The notes under the pieces are model-generated. The model had not been told where the DNA came from, ran no database searches, and saw nothing but the letters and a program-made list of their open reading frames with translations. DNA of 35,432 nt, from positions 1-35,432 of IMG/VR virus record IMGVR_UViG_3300030329_005396. One strand, given 5' to 3'. The stretch comes from a virus. Within the stretch, counting starts at the first letter, position 1, and each line of letters begins with the position of its first letter. This document shows positions 21,607 to 30,211 of the stretch, one piece after another. Position numbers and translations under genes: made by a program.

Positions 21607-22830
21607 TTATGATGCTGTTACTAGGATGTCTTCCGGCCAGTTTTCGGCTAGCGTGGGGCTTTGGAATGTTCTGCTCCAGTTGTTAGCGTTTCCATCGCAG
21701 ACTGTTAGATTATCGTCTGGACGGTATTCTGATAGCTTTTTTCTTCCAGTTGTATCGCAACAATAAAAGCTTAGAATCCAATCTAATGTAGCACTTGTTC
21801 TATCTGAGTTTATTACAGTTTGGCCTTCTAGTTCGGCGTATATTCCTTGCTGTGTCCCGGTTCCTGGATTTGTACACTCTAGTCCGCCAGAACCCCCACT
21901 ACCTGTATGGATTATTTCTTGAATCCATACTAGTGTTTGGCTTAATTGTTCTGGATCATCACATGTAAGTGTTACAGCTTGCGGTAGAATCCATGTTCTA
22001 TTAAATGTTAGTCCGAATGTAGTTGTACATGTTCCTGGTTGTGGGTCTGTTGTTCCTGTTACTGTCAAAGTAAATTCGCTTGGATGAGGATCACAAGTAT
22101 TACAAAGTGTGTCTAGAGGTACTTCCCCCCCGCTACCGCCACCTGCTGAGTCATCTCCTACACAGAATATTTCAGTTAGAAAATAACATCCATCATGAGT
22201 TTGATGCACTAGAACTATATCATTTACAGTTACAGGCATATCGGAAGCATAACCGACATATACACCTTCACTTAGGAGAGTTCCTAAATCTAGCGTTCTA
22301 CATCCTACTTCTTTAGGCGAGAAGCATCCTGTGTATAAATCAACCTTACATATTGGAATACTACAGGAAGCTGCTCCACCACCACCCGGAATTATTATTG
22401 TATTATCTGTACAGCTTTCAGTTGTTACTTCTTTTACTTCTCCGATAAAGTTTGTTCCAGTAAATGCTTTTTGAACTAGAAACAATAATCCTGAAGGATA
22501 GTGTTCTACAACTAGGAACATTGAGAATAGATCATTTAGTTCTGGTCCAGAATTATAGATTGTTACATCAGTAAGAGCATTTATTAACTCGTAGTCTCCA
22601 TTTGTTGGATTTACTTCGTATAGGTCTGCTTTACCTAAGCCAGCTCTTGTTGAATCTCCTGCGGTTATTGCTTCTCTAAGCTTTGCGTAGTATGTTCTGG
22701 TAGGTCTAAATTGGTGTTCCGGGTATTTGTTTGTTCCATGTACAGATTGGTTAGCAGGAACCATCTTGGAAGATGTTTCTACCTTTCCAATCTGTACCGC
22801 TTTCTGAGTTGTAAATGAAGTTCTAGGCAT
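21607..22830 (-). CDS. Cys-rich virion-like protein, copy A of tandem pair
   Basis: 407 aa with about 15 cysteines, paralogous to the 366-aa gene downstream. It differs by Gly/Ser-rich linkers (GGGGAAS, GGGSGGE, GSGGSGG) that look like hinges between domains, possibly with length polymorphism. The same N-terminal YYAKLRE and C-terminal RTFQSP segments are present. The two genes are 22 nt apart, so cotranscribed. A tail or receptor-binding role is inferred from position only. Confidence 0.6.
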   Translation of the reverse strand: MPRTSFTTQKAVQIGKVETSSKMVPANQSVHGTNKYPEHQFRPTRTYYAKLREAITAGDSTRAGLGKADLYEVNPTNGDYELINALTDVTIYNSGPELNDLFSMFLVVEHYPSGLLFLVQKAFTGTNFIGEVKEVTTESCTDNTIIIPGGGGAASCSIPICKVDLYTGCFSPKEVGCRTLDLGTLLSEGVYVGYASDMPVTVNDIVLVHQTHDGCYFLTEIFCVGDDSAGGGSGGEVPLDTLCNTCDPHPSEFTLTVTGTTDPQPGTCTTTFGLTFNRTWILPQAVTLTCDDPEQLSQTLVWIQEIIHTGSGGSGGLECTNPGTGTQQGIYAELEGQTVINSDRTSATLDWILSFYCCDTTGRKKLSEYRPDDNLTVCDGNANNWSRTFQSPTLAENWPEDILVTAS

Positions 22831-22969
22831 AGAGAAGGAGCCTGCACCACTGATTCTAGAATGTGGCTTTTTAAAATCTGGTTCCGTTATGTCACGGCGA
22901 AAAGAATAACTTACATACGGTTTCCTACTGTATTATTCTTTTCCTCTTTATTGTTTTAATGAGTGTATA

Positions 22970-23140
22970 TCAGATTTTATAGACTGAAGAAGTTTGTTTT
23001 GAGCGGCGAACTGTAAGGCTTTTTGTTTCATCAGGCACAGTCCAGCCGACTGGCGGGGCGTCAGCCCGGAGAGTGATGATTCCGAATAGCAGGCAACTAC
23101 TAAGAATCAGCGTTTTCAGACAGCCAGCTTTCCAGGTCAT
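22970..23140 (-). CDS. 56-aa exported protein coupled to the Dam gene
   Basis: The frame starts MTWKAGCLKTLILSSCLLFG, a Sec signal peptide with a basic start and hydrophobic core, then ITLRADAPPVGWTVPDE, where RADA|PP is a signal peptidase I-like site. It ends in a basic tail. Its ATG overlaps the Dam methylase stop (ATGA). The coding sequence is visibly richer in G and C than neighbouring genes. Function unknown; the mature part is only about 30 aa. The 130 nt after it, up to 22831, hold no gene. Confidence 0.6.
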   Translation of the reverse strand: MTWKAGCLKTLILSSCLLFGIITLRADAPPVGWTVPDETKSLTVRRSKQTSSVYKI

Positions 23141-24009
23141 TTTTCGCTCTTTGCCACTGCTTGAGTTAGTATATCATAATTAAGTAGTAATAGTTCCTTT
23201 CTTTCTTTTTGTTCTCTCATATATTCACCAACAGACCTCATAGTATATGTCAGATCAAATTCTACCGCAGTCCAATTCTTAAATCTATCTTTAATTAATT
23301 GATTTGAATTATAACTAACCGCCATATTTTCTTTACATTTACAACAATCTAAAGCAAACTTATCATGGTCAAATCTTTTATGCATAGAACCAGACTTACC
23401 ATATAAATTATCCTTTATATCATAAGGAGGATCAAGATAATAGAAAATATTTTTATCTTCATTTGGTTGTTGTAGCATATCATCATATGAATAATTACTT
23501 ATACGCCAACCAGAAATAATCTCCTGATATCCTGGTAACTTTTCAATTCCCCTCACAGAGAAATTACTTATAGAAGCTTGTCTAGAGAAAGAAGAAGATT
23601 CAGTCAGACCACTAAAACTACATTTATTAACAACATAAAAAGCAACTGCACGATTGAAAGGAGGAATATCCTTATCATTGACCTGCTCCTTACATTTTAA
23701 AAATATATCTCTTGCTAAATTAGGATCATTATTTTGACGCTTAACATCCATTAAAGTGTCATGTAAATCACCACCAGACATCTGAACTTGTTGCCAGAAA
23801 TTTACTAATGGTTCATAAAGATCATTAACCCATATCTTTAAATGAGGAAACTTCTTCGACACATAAATGGCAACACTTCCTCCACCAAGAAAAGGTTCAC
23901 GAAATTCATCATACTCTCCTAGATCAGGAAAGTATGCTTCTATCTTCTGTGCTGCTCTGGATTTACCACCAGGATATCTTAAAGGTGTCTTATAAGATTT
24001 CATTACCAT
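23137..24009 (-). CDS. Dam-type (D12 class) adenine-N6 DNA methyltransferase
   Basis: 290 aa, the usual Dam length. It starts KTPLRYPGGKS (SAM-binding motif X of D12 enzymes), then FREPFLGGGSV (motif I, residues 36-46) and YYLDPPYDI (catalytic DPPY near residue 191). It would methylate adenine at an unknown site, probably to protect phage DNA from host enzymes. The coding strand is T-richer and less purine-rich than its neighbours, and it breaks the run of tail genes, both suggesting recent insertion with the 56-aa gene. It starts 2 nt before the end of the 317-aa gene region. Confidence 0.9.
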   Translation of the reverse strand: MVMKSYKTPLRYPGGKSRAAQKIEAYFPDLGEYDEFREPFLGGGSVAIYVSKKFPHLKIWVNDLYEPLVNFWQQVQMSGGDLHDTLMDVKRQNNDPNLARDIFLKCKEQVNDKDIPPFNRAVAFYVVNKCSFSGLTESSSFSRQASISNFSVRGIEKLPGYQEIISGWRISNYSYDDMLQQPNEDKNIFYYLDPPYDIKDNLYGKSGSMHKRFDHDKFALDCCKCKENMAVSYNSNQLIKDRFKNWTAVEFDLTYTMRSVGEYMREQKERKELLLLNYDILTQAVAKSEK

Positions 24010-24010
24010 T

Positions 24011-24964
24011 TTAAGACCAGACTGTTGGACCTAATTTTAAATCGTTTAGTTCTGTTTTTGGAAATCGATTAAAGTTTAACCACTCTGGATCATCTGCGGC
24101 TGGCAATGCTGTACCATCATCTTTTAGTAATCCAGTTGTTGGGTTTCTGTGTTCGTCTTGAAATGGAACGTATGTAGTATCTGCTGCGGATTCTTTGTAT
24201 CTGGTTCCTTGGTCTAAAACGTAGGATTGCCAACCTATTAAGTCTCCGTCTTTATCTGTTCTTAAGTTAATCTTTATTACATATCTTCGTAATCGATAAA
24301 CTGTTCCATTTATATTTACCGGCGAGTCCTCTATTTCCTGGAGGAGGCAGCATCGTTCCGGGAATCCCCAAAATGGTGTTTCGTTTACAGTGTTTTGGTA
24401 GTTTAGAATTTCTGTCTGTGCAGGTGTGTCTGATGTTTCTTTGTATCGTTCAATAGTTAGAACTGCTATTGGTCTTGGTGCGGTAAGAATTATCTGTTCT
24501 TTTGCTGAATTTCTTATTGGTTCTTCTGTTTCTTTATCATCTTCTACTACTTCTTCTATAGTTTCTGATGTCCATCTCCACGTAGGGGTTCTATCTTCGG
24601 GGTCTAATGCATCTTCTGCTGGATCAGTACTACTGTTACTCCCGATTATGGATTCATATGTTACTACAATTAACCATTTGTAATACTCTGTTGTAGCTCC
24701 ATTTATAGTTAAAGTTACTTTTTCTTTTCTTGTGAGTTTTATATCTTTACAAAATACCACTCCAATTTGTGCTCGTAATGCTGGTAAATCTCCAGTACCT
24801 AATGGCCCTAAATCTGCGTAGACTCCGTCTGCTGTTCTATCTAGATTATCGTCGATAGCAAAGAACGTTTGACGTATACCATCAATTTGAAAGTTGCGAG
24901 AATCTAAACGAGTGAATCCGTCTGATTCTACGGGTTTTGTATTTTCAAATAGTTGAGCAGTCAT
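24011..24964 (-). CDS. tail-associated protein of unknown function
   Basis: 317 aa. Beta-rich sequence with an acidic linker around residues 115-155 and a C-terminal segment ending in EWLNFNRFPKTELNDLKLGPTVWS. No known motif. It directly follows the tape measure gene (4-nt gap), the place of distal tail or baseplate proteins in siphovirus-like modules. Inference by position only. Confidence 0.6.
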   Translation of the reverse strand: MTAQLFENTKPVESDGFTRLDSRNFQIDGIRQTFFAIDDNLDRTADGVYADLGPLGTGDLPALRAQIGVVFCKDIKLTRKEKVTLTINGATTEYYKWLIVVTYESIIGSNSSTDPAEDALDPEDRTPTWRWTSETIEEVVEDDKETEEPIRNSAKEQIILTAPRPIAVLTIERYKETSDTPAQTEILNYQNTVNETPFWGFPERCCLLQEIEDSPVNINGTVYRLRRYVIKINLRTDKDGDLIGWQSYVLDQGTRYKESAADTTYVPFQDEHRNPTTGLLKDDGTALPAADDPEWLNFNRFPKTELNDLKLGPTVWS

Positions 24965-24967
24965 TGA

Positions 24968-27610
24968 CTAACCTATTAATATTTCTTCGGATGGTGTACT
25001 TACTGCATCTAGAATTCCTTCTAGTAGTGCCGTTTGTTCTGTTTCTTTTCCAACTATTTTTGCTAAATGGTTGTTTGTTTTTCTGGCTTCTGCTGTTGTC
25101 TGTTTAGCTTGTACTGATCCATGCTCTATACCAGAAACAATAGAGTTAGTTACTGATTTTGTTTCTACAAATGGGTCTTTTCTAGTCTCTGCTGATCCTG
25201 GATTTAACCCAAATTCTTTTAGACTTCTGCCAACTCCAGATTTAGACTGTCGTAGTTTTTCTATTTCTGGATTAGTGATTTGGAATATCTGTTGTATGTC
25301 TTCTCCAACAAATTGTTTATTTCCACCAGTAGTTATTACTTCTCCAGTTTCTTTATCTATCTGTCTATCTTTAGGTACTTGAAATTCTCTGATTGTTTGC
25401 TTCTCTGCTAGTTCTATTCTTTCTTGTTTTTCTCTTTCTGATCTTATTATGTTTTTAGACTCTTGAACTGTTCTTATTGCAGTAACTGCTTTTTGTCCAG
25501 TTATTCCTTTTTTATCTAGTTTTTTGATAAGTAATTCAAGTTCTGTTTTTGGAATATCTATCTTTATATCTAGAGTTTGCAGTAACTTCTTTGTTTCTTC
25601 GATCCTTTTGGGTTGTTCAATTTTAAAGTCGAAACTTTTGTTTAGAGACCTAATTTTGTTTCTAAGTTTTTCTAATCGATTACGAGCTTTTCTATCTCTA
25701 ATTTCTACTTCTACTTCTCTTTGTTCTCTACTTCTTGTAGCTTCTTCTTTAATTTTTGTTTGCCGTTCTTCAGCTTCTTTTTCCATTCTAAATACAGTAT
25801 TGAATTCACTTTCAAGTTCTATTCCCGAACTTGGAAGACTTGTCATCTTAAAAATGAATTCACTTATACTGTCTGATATTCTAGCAAATATTGATTTTAT
25901 TTTTTCTTGAATATCTATTAAAGTATTGAATACCGTATCTTTAAGTAAATTGAATTGATCAATAAATGGCTTTGTAGCTCGTCTTGCGGCTAGTTCTAAT
26001 CCAGCTTTTAGTACTTCTGCTAGTCCTTCAAAGTCTTGTGCAGCTATAGCTTTGAATGCTGATTCAATTGTATTTGAAATTGTAGCCATTCCAGATTTAG
26101 ATGCAGTTACAACTGAATTGATCATTGATTTAATTGATGATCCGAATTCATTTATCTTTGTAACATTAGCTATAGATTCTATTGCTTCTCCTGCGTTAGT
26201 TTTAAATTTATCTAGATTGTTAGTAGCATCTAGAAGTACTATTGAGAGTGCTGCTATAGCGGCTGGAACTGCAATAAGTTTGCTTGTCAGTAATCCTACT
26301 AATGTTGCTGGAATACCAAGGATACCAGAGAATAAAGATAGAGCGATTGCTGCGGACTTTAGAGATACTCCAAGAGTTATTAGACTTACTGATCCAGCAC
26401 CAAGGGCAGCAGTAATAGCTACAAATGATCTTACTAAAGATGGATTCTTTTCTAGTACGTCTCCAACAGAATCAACAAGTTTAGTTAGAGCTGTACTTAG
26501 AGATATTATTTGACTTTCTAATGCTCCACCAATCTTATCAATTGCTAATGCAGATATTGCTGATTTTAAGCGTCTAGTTGCTCCGCCAATACCAGAGTCC
26601 ATACGCTCTTGGGTTTTCTTAGCTAACCCTTCGGAGTTCTTTAATGCTGCTGTGAATTGTTCTAATCCAAATCCATTTTGGATTAACTTTGAAGCTGACG
26701 TTAATGCTCTTAGATCAAATAGGTCTTTAAAAAATGCTAATCGTTCACGATTATTCATTTTATTTAAAGTAGCATTTCCAATCGAATCAAGAATTTCAAA
26801 TGCTGATTTGGCTTCGTCTAAGGTATCAACTCCAGTTAACTCTAGAATTATATCCTTTTTCTCTGGGAGAGCGAGTAGGATGCGGCGTAGTGATGTTCCC
26901 GCAAGCGACCCTTCTAGGCCATTATCTGCTAACACAGCAATTGCAGATGCTGCTTCTTCTAGCGATAGGCCGAAGTCTTTCGCAACTGGTCCTACGAACT
27001 TCATTGATTCAGCGAAAGTATCTATGTCGTTTGCTGAGTTATTTACAGTGTGAGCTATTACATCAACTACTCTTTGTGTTTCTTTTGCTTCTAGATTGAA
27101 TTGGTTGAGTGTTGATTTTGTTGCTTTAGCTGCTTTTTGAATTGCAATTATGTCTGAGTCTTGGCGTAGTTTTGTAGCTCGACCTAAAGAAACTACGTGA
27201 GGTGTTTGCTCTTGAACATCTTGTAGTGTTGAGCCTCTACGCTTTAACTCTGCTTGGGCTACAGCTACTGCGGTTGCCGTAAAAGATGTAGCTTTTCCTA
27301 CTTCTAGAGCTTGTTTACGAAGTTCTTCTAATGACTTTATTGCTGCATCTGCATTTATGTCGATTTCTGCTGTTGCTAAAGCTTCAAGCTGTTTTACAAC
27401 ATCGTCAAACTCTATTAGCTCTTTTGTGGATAGAGCTATAGGTGTTGCTAGTGCGACAGATAGGACGCCTAAATTACGACCTGTATTAAATGCTTTACTA
27501 CTTAAAGCATCTAGCTTTCCAGCAATTTTATCTAATTGCTTGGAAGCCATATCGAATGTACGAAGCACAATAAATGCTTCGCCGGCTTTTACACGTCCTT
27601 GCGATGCCAT
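24968..27610 (-). CDS. tail tape measure protein
   Basis: 880 aa, the longest late gene, determining tail length. It has the TP901-type core: SLEEAASAIAVLADNGLEGSLAGTSLRRILLAL (about residues 215-250) is a hallmark segment, flanked by long alanine-rich helices. Hydrophobic segments lie at about 395-465 (ITAALGAGSVSLITLGVSL and following), typical of tape measures that insert in the host membrane. A charged coiled-coil region is at about 610-760. At about 1.5 angstrom per residue (known rule) the tail would be near 130 nm. The Gs and chaperones upstream fit. Confidence 0.9.
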   Translation of the reverse strand: MASQGRVKAGEAFIVLRTFDMASKQLDKIAGKLDALSSKAFNTGRNLGVLSVALATPIALSTKELIEFDDVVKQLEALATAEIDINADAAIKSLEELRKQALEVGKATSFTATAVAVAQAELKRRGSTLQDVQEQTPHVVSLGRATKLRQDSDIIAIQKAAKATKSTLNQFNLEAKETQRVVDVIAHTVNNSANDIDTFAESMKFVGPVAKDFGLSLEEAASAIAVLADNGLEGSLAGTSLRRILLALPEKKDIILELTGVDTLDEAKSAFEILDSIGNATLNKMNNRERLAFFKDLFDLRALTSASKLIQNGFGLEQFTAALKNSEGLAKKTQERMDSGIGGATRRLKSAISALAIDKIGGALESQIISLSTALTKLVDSVGDVLEKNPSLVRSFVAITAALGAGSVSLITLGVSLKSAAIALSLFSGILGIPATLVGLLTSKLIAVPAAIAALSIVLLDATNNLDKFKTNAGEAIESIANVTKINEFGSSIKSMINSVVTASKSGMATISNTIESAFKAIAAQDFEGLAEVLKAGLELAARRATKPFIDQFNLLKDTVFNTLIDIQEKIKSIFARISDSISEFIFKMTSLPSSGIELESEFNTVFRMEKEAEERQTKIKEEATRSREQREVEVEIRDRKARNRLEKLRNKIRSLNKSFDFKIEQPKRIEETKKLLQTLDIKIDIPKTELELLIKKLDKKGITGQKAVTAIRTVQESKNIIRSEREKQERIELAEKQTIREFQVPKDRQIDKETGEVITTGGNKQFVGEDIQQIFQITNPEIEKLRQSKSGVGRSLKEFGLNPGSAETRKDPFVETKSVTNSIVSGIEHGSVQAKQTTAEARKTNNHLAKIVGKETEQTALLEGILDAVSTPSEEILIG

Positions 27611-27612
27611 GA

Positions 27613-27702
27613 TTATTTGCTTTTAGGTGGTGGCGGTGGACTTGTTGGTTTACTAGTTTTAGGATTTACAATAGGGCACGGCGTTGGCTTCTTTGATCCC
27701 AT
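27613..27702 (-). CDS. 29-aa proline-rich mini-protein before the tape measure gene
   Basis: Frame MGSKKPTPCPIVNPKTSKPT continues SPPPPPKSK. ATG lies 1 nt after the upstream stop, with GGAAC 10 nt before it, the same leader form as other genes, and it ends 2 nt before the tape measure ATG. Pro- and Lys-rich, so disordered. The precise fit in the gap and the ribosome site support it; function unknown. Confidence 0.45.
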   Translation of the reverse strand: MGSKKPTPCPIVNPKTSKPTSPPPPPKSK

Positions 27703-27703
27703 T

Positions 27704-28255
27704 TTACAAAGTTCCTGCGAACATTTTTGGTATTTGAGGTTTTATCTTTTCAAATGCTGGACGCATAAATGGTCTTTTTCGGTATTTTATTCTTTTGCGA
27801 AGAAATCTAACTGTTTTAGTTGATACGACTTCTCCGGACAATACTTTACTTCTGTAAGCTTTTCTTTGCTTTCTTGTAGAGTCCTTAGACCTTGGAACTT
27901 TTTTTGATTCTCTTACTCTTGTTGTTACAGCTTTTCCGTGCTCATGTATTCCAGGAACTGCTCTGTTATCTTTTGATCCAAATCCTATAGGACCAACAAC
28001 AACGCTTCCTGTAGCTTTGTTTGGAACTGAGAATATTAGTTTTAATGGATCACCTTTTGATCGACTTCTAGGAGGTGTTCCGGCTGGAGACGGCTGACGT
28101 GTTTTTTTAGTCTTCCCGCTTGCTCTTCTAATTGATCTTCGGGCAATTGTTCGTATTTTAAGTCCAGCTTTTTTAAGTGGACTTTCTTGTATCTTGGAAA
28201 ATCTTTTCTTAAGTACACTTCTTTTGAATGTTGTTTTAACCTTTGCTTTCAACAT
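27704..28255 (-). CDS. HK97 gp10-like minor tail/virion protein
   Basis: 183 aa, highly basic. SVPNKATGSVVVGPIGFGS...GIHEHGK and the ending KRPFMRPAFEK match the HK97-gp10/virion morphogenesis family, where R-x-P-x-(M)-R-P-A-(F/W) closes the core. Members sit at the head-tail joint or tail terminator. The position just before the tape measure gene, rather than before the major tail protein, is unusual. The first 50 residues are Lys/Arg-rich. Confidence 0.68.
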   Translation of the reverse strand: MLKAKVKTTFKRSVLKKRFSKIQESPLKKAGLKIRTIARRSIRRASGKTKKTRQPSPAGTPPRSRSKGDPLKLIFSVPNKATGSVVVGPIGFGSKDNRAVPGIHEHGKAVTTRVRESKKVPRSKDSTRKQRKAYRSKVLSGEVVSTKTVRFLRKRIKYRKRPFMRPAFEKIKPQIPKMFAGTL

Positions 28256-28265
28256 TAGATGTTCC

Positions 28266-28448
28266 TTAGAGCGTATATGCTGCTTCTAATTGAACTTCAG
28301 TGACTAATGTTTCTTGGTCTCCGATTGCAATTAAGTAAGTTGTTGTTGAATGTCCGCAGTTTAAGCATTCTGAATTAAACTTGTTTAGACATTCAGAATC
28401 TTTAAGTGCTAAGACTTCTTTTCCACATTTTTCGCATTCGGTTTTCAT
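28266..28448 (-). CDS. 60-aa zinc-ribbon protein
   Basis: Two knuckles, CEKC (residue 5) and CLNC (residue 29), plus Cys20, as in treble-clef or zinc-ribbon mini-proteins. It starts with a canonical AGGAGA ribosome site 8 nt upstream, the best in the window. Position between tail chaperones and the gp10-like gene. Function unknown. Confidence 0.6.
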   Translation of the reverse strand: MKTECEKCGKEVLALKDSECLNKFNSECLNCGHSTTTYLIAIGDQETLVTEVQLEAAYTL

Positions 28449-28496
28449 TGTTTTATCTCCTGTGTTTCCTGTTAGACACAGAAGTTTAATATTTGT

Positions 28497-28670
28497 TCAT
28501 TCATCAAATCTATTTGCTTGCTTTTCTCGTACTAAAAATTGCCAAAATCCTTGAATATTTCCAGCAACTAAAGTTTTTTGTTCTTCTGATGCATCTTCAG
28601 ACCACGGCAAGGAATTAATATAATCCTGGACGTTTGAGTTTGTAGCTGCAATTACTTCCATTGGCTCCAT
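28497..28670 (-). CDS. 57-aa protein next to tail chaperones
   Basis: Frame MEPMEVIAATNSNVQDYINS to FDE, acidic, helical, with WSEDASEEQKTLVAGNIQGFWQF-type helix (Trp and Phe regularly spaced). ATG lies 2 nt after the stop of the frameshifted chaperone gene and has AGGA 7 nt upstream. This fits a small tail accessory or chaperone; not recognised. Confidence 0.6.
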   Translation of the reverse strand: MEPMEVIAATNSNVQDYINSLPWSEDASEEQKTLVAGNIQGFWQFLVREKQANRFDE

Positions 28671-28672
28671 TA

Positions 28673-29176
28673 CTATTTCCTATTCTGTTTCCATTGTTCC
28701 CTGGGAGGACGATGTACTACTTTTATGTCTTTTGCAGATACTGTTTGTACGTTGTTCCCTGCCATCGCTTTCAGTGTGCTGAATCCGGTTTGGAAGTCTA
28801 GCTTTTTCTTTTTTACTTTGCTTCTGTAAGGGTGCCTGTCTTTTGCTGGCTTTGGTTTGTATTTTGGTTTGAGGGGGAGTACTGCTTTTAGATTGTCTAT
28901 TACAGATTCTAATGTAGCTGTATGATCCCACTTTTCTATTAGTACTGTGTCTGCTCTTACATGCAATTCTCTGAGAGTTATCCGTTTAAGTTCTCTGGGT
29001 CCGATTCCTGCTCTTGCTGCGAGTTGCCAAATTCTGTTTTCAGATTCTCGATAAAGCTGTCTACTTCTTTCTTCATTTCCGCTGAGACTGTCGGAGTTAA
29101 CCCCTCTTGAACTTTTATCAGTTTCTTCATCGCTTCTATCATATTCTCCACAAAGGTCTGACTTTCGTGGAAAAAA
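28673..29176 (-). CDS. tail assembly chaperone T region (reached by -1 frameshift)
   Basis: Reads in the -1 frame relative to the 200-aa G gene and overlaps its last 199 nt. The likely product is a G-T fusion of 302 aa: G residues 1-137, then this frame from the slippery site (join of 29580-29170 and 29170-28673). The T part contains RIWQLAARAGIGPRELKRIT, the Trp/Ala helix and P-x-E-L-x-x-(L/I)-T motif common in T-type chaperones, then a basic Lys/Pro-rich tail that would bind tube or tape measure protein. The ATG at 29185 in this frame is probably not the real start. Confidence 0.7.
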   Translation of the reverse strand, partial: FFPRKSDLCGEYDRSDEETDKSSRGVNSDSLSGNEERSRQLYRESENRIWQLAARAGIGPRELKRITLRELHVRADTVLIEKWDHTATLESVIDNLKAVLPLKPKYKPKPAKDRHPYRSKVKKKKLDFQTGFSTLKAMAGNNVQTVSAKDIKVVHRPPREQWKQNRK

Positions 29177-29580
29177 TCCGAGCATCTTTCAAGAAGTGCG
29201 ATTCTTGCTCCTTGAGTTGTCTGCATATCAAATAGTTTTAGAAATGCATGTTCTGCTTTTGTAGGTATGGTCTTACTTGCTAATTCTTCTCCTCCAAGAG
29301 TATTACTTATTTTTCTAAGTAATACATTTTCTGATTCCCAAAGTAGTGCAGCAACTATGAATGCGGCGAATGGGCCATTCTTTGATATTTCTTCGATTAG
29401 TTTGTTTGGGTTATCAGATATAAATGACCAATGTCCTTCTGGGTTTTCTTCATTTTTTGAAATTGAAGTTAGATCGTATTTTGGAAATACATTCATAGCA
29501 AAGTTAAGGTCAATTTCTGGAACTTCCCAGATATTATCTTCTTTGTCTTTGAATGTATATTGTTGTTTTAGTTCTACCAT
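28978..29580 (-). CDS. tail assembly chaperone G protein
   Basis: 200 aa, acidic, helical. By position (between exported proteins and the tape measure gene) and its overlap with a -1 frame ORF it is the G-type chaperone that keeps the tape measure protein soluble during tail assembly. The segment VENMIEAMKKL and an acidic, Gln-rich C-terminus are seen; there is no enzyme motif. The start is fixed by the leader GGAACTTAAAAATG. A perfect slippery heptamer lies at codons 135-137. Confidence 0.75.
   Translation of the reverse strand: MVELKQQYTFKDKEDNIWEVPEIDLNFAMNVFPKYDLTSISKNEENPEGHWSFISDNPNKLIEEISKNGPFAAFIVAALLWESENVLLRKISNTLGGEELASKTIPTKAEHAFLKLFDMQTTQGARIALLERCSDFFHESQTFVENMIEAMKKLIKVQEGLTPTVSAEMKKEVDSFIENLKTEFGNSQQEQESDPENLNG
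29170..29176 (-). other. slippery heptamer T TTT TTC (-1 programmed frameshift)
   Basis: On the minus strand the G frame reads GAT TTT TTC CAC, so T TTT TTC fits X XXY YYZ exactly. A -1 slip joins the G protein to the T frame (…Asp-Phe-Phe-Pro-Arg-Lys…). No downstream pseudoknot was worked out. The same type of slip makes G-T proteins in most long-tailed phages. Confidence 0.72.
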
Positions 29581-29629
29581 TTTTAAGTTCCGTATAGTTT
29601 TAGTTAAGTTTTCTTTGGTTTATTTTACT

Positions 29630-30211
29630 TTAGTGTGTATGCGATCCGCTGTTTTTATGACAATGAGTTTTTCCATAATGAGAATGACATTTTGTCCATC
29701 CATATTGCGACGAGTATCCGCCAATATAGGAAAATGTTTTTAGTTGCTTCTCTCTTTCATTCATTTTTTCAAGAGTAGCTTTTATTTTTTGATTGGCTTC
29801 CTCTAGCTGCTTCATTACTTTAGAGATGTCTGTTGAATTAGTTTTTCCGTATTTAGATTTAGGAGTTCCAATCCTATATCCTTTTGGAGCATCAACTTTA
29901 AATCTTAGTCTTCGAAGTATTTCTTTTCTTGAACCTAAGACGTTTCTAATTTTTACTCTGTCTCCTGATCCGTGTCTGTGCCAATTTGTTGTAGTTGTTG
30001 TCCTCTCTCCAATAATGTCTACTCTTGTAGTTGAGTTATCGATTTGTGTCCATTTCTTTGTGTAAGGAGTATCTGCTAGTTTTCCGAATACTGGGTTTCC
30101 GGATTCGTCAACTCCGCCAAGGTATACCGGTTCATCAGCATAGCTATTTGAAGTGTATGTTGCAGATATGATTAGTAAAGTTAATGATACGATTAATTTC
30201 TGGAGTTTCAT
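29630..30211 (-). CDS. exported His-rich protein
   Basis: 193 aa. N-terminal Sec signal (KLIVSLTLLIISATYTSNSYA|DE, cleavage after Ala25). Mature part: strand-rich with RTTTTTNWHRHGSGDRV, then helical (120-155), then a C-terminal cluster with CHSHYGKTHCHKNSGSHTH, seven His and two Cys, a likely metal-binding tail. Unusual between major tail and chaperone genes. It would act in the periplasm or outside the cell; role unknown. Confidence 0.7.
   Translation of the reverse strand: MKLQKLIVSLTLLIISATYTSNSYADEPVYLGGVDESGNPVFGKLADTPYTKKWTQIDNSTTRVDIIGERTTTTTNWHRHGSGDRVKIRNVLGSRKEILRRLRFKVDAPKGYRIGTPKSKYGKTNSTDISKVMKQLEEANQKIKATLEKMNEREKQLKTFSYIGGYSSQYGWTKCHSHYGKTHCHKNSGSHTH

Noticed and set aside
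26052-26513. Plus-strand ORF opposite the tape measure gene
   Set aside because: Antisense shadow of an alanine-rich helix gene; the minus frame is clearly the coding one.
28680-28931. 83-aa ORF in a third frame under the T chaperone region
   Set aside because: Polar low-complexity shadow of the Lys/Pro-rich T tail; lacks a ribosome site.
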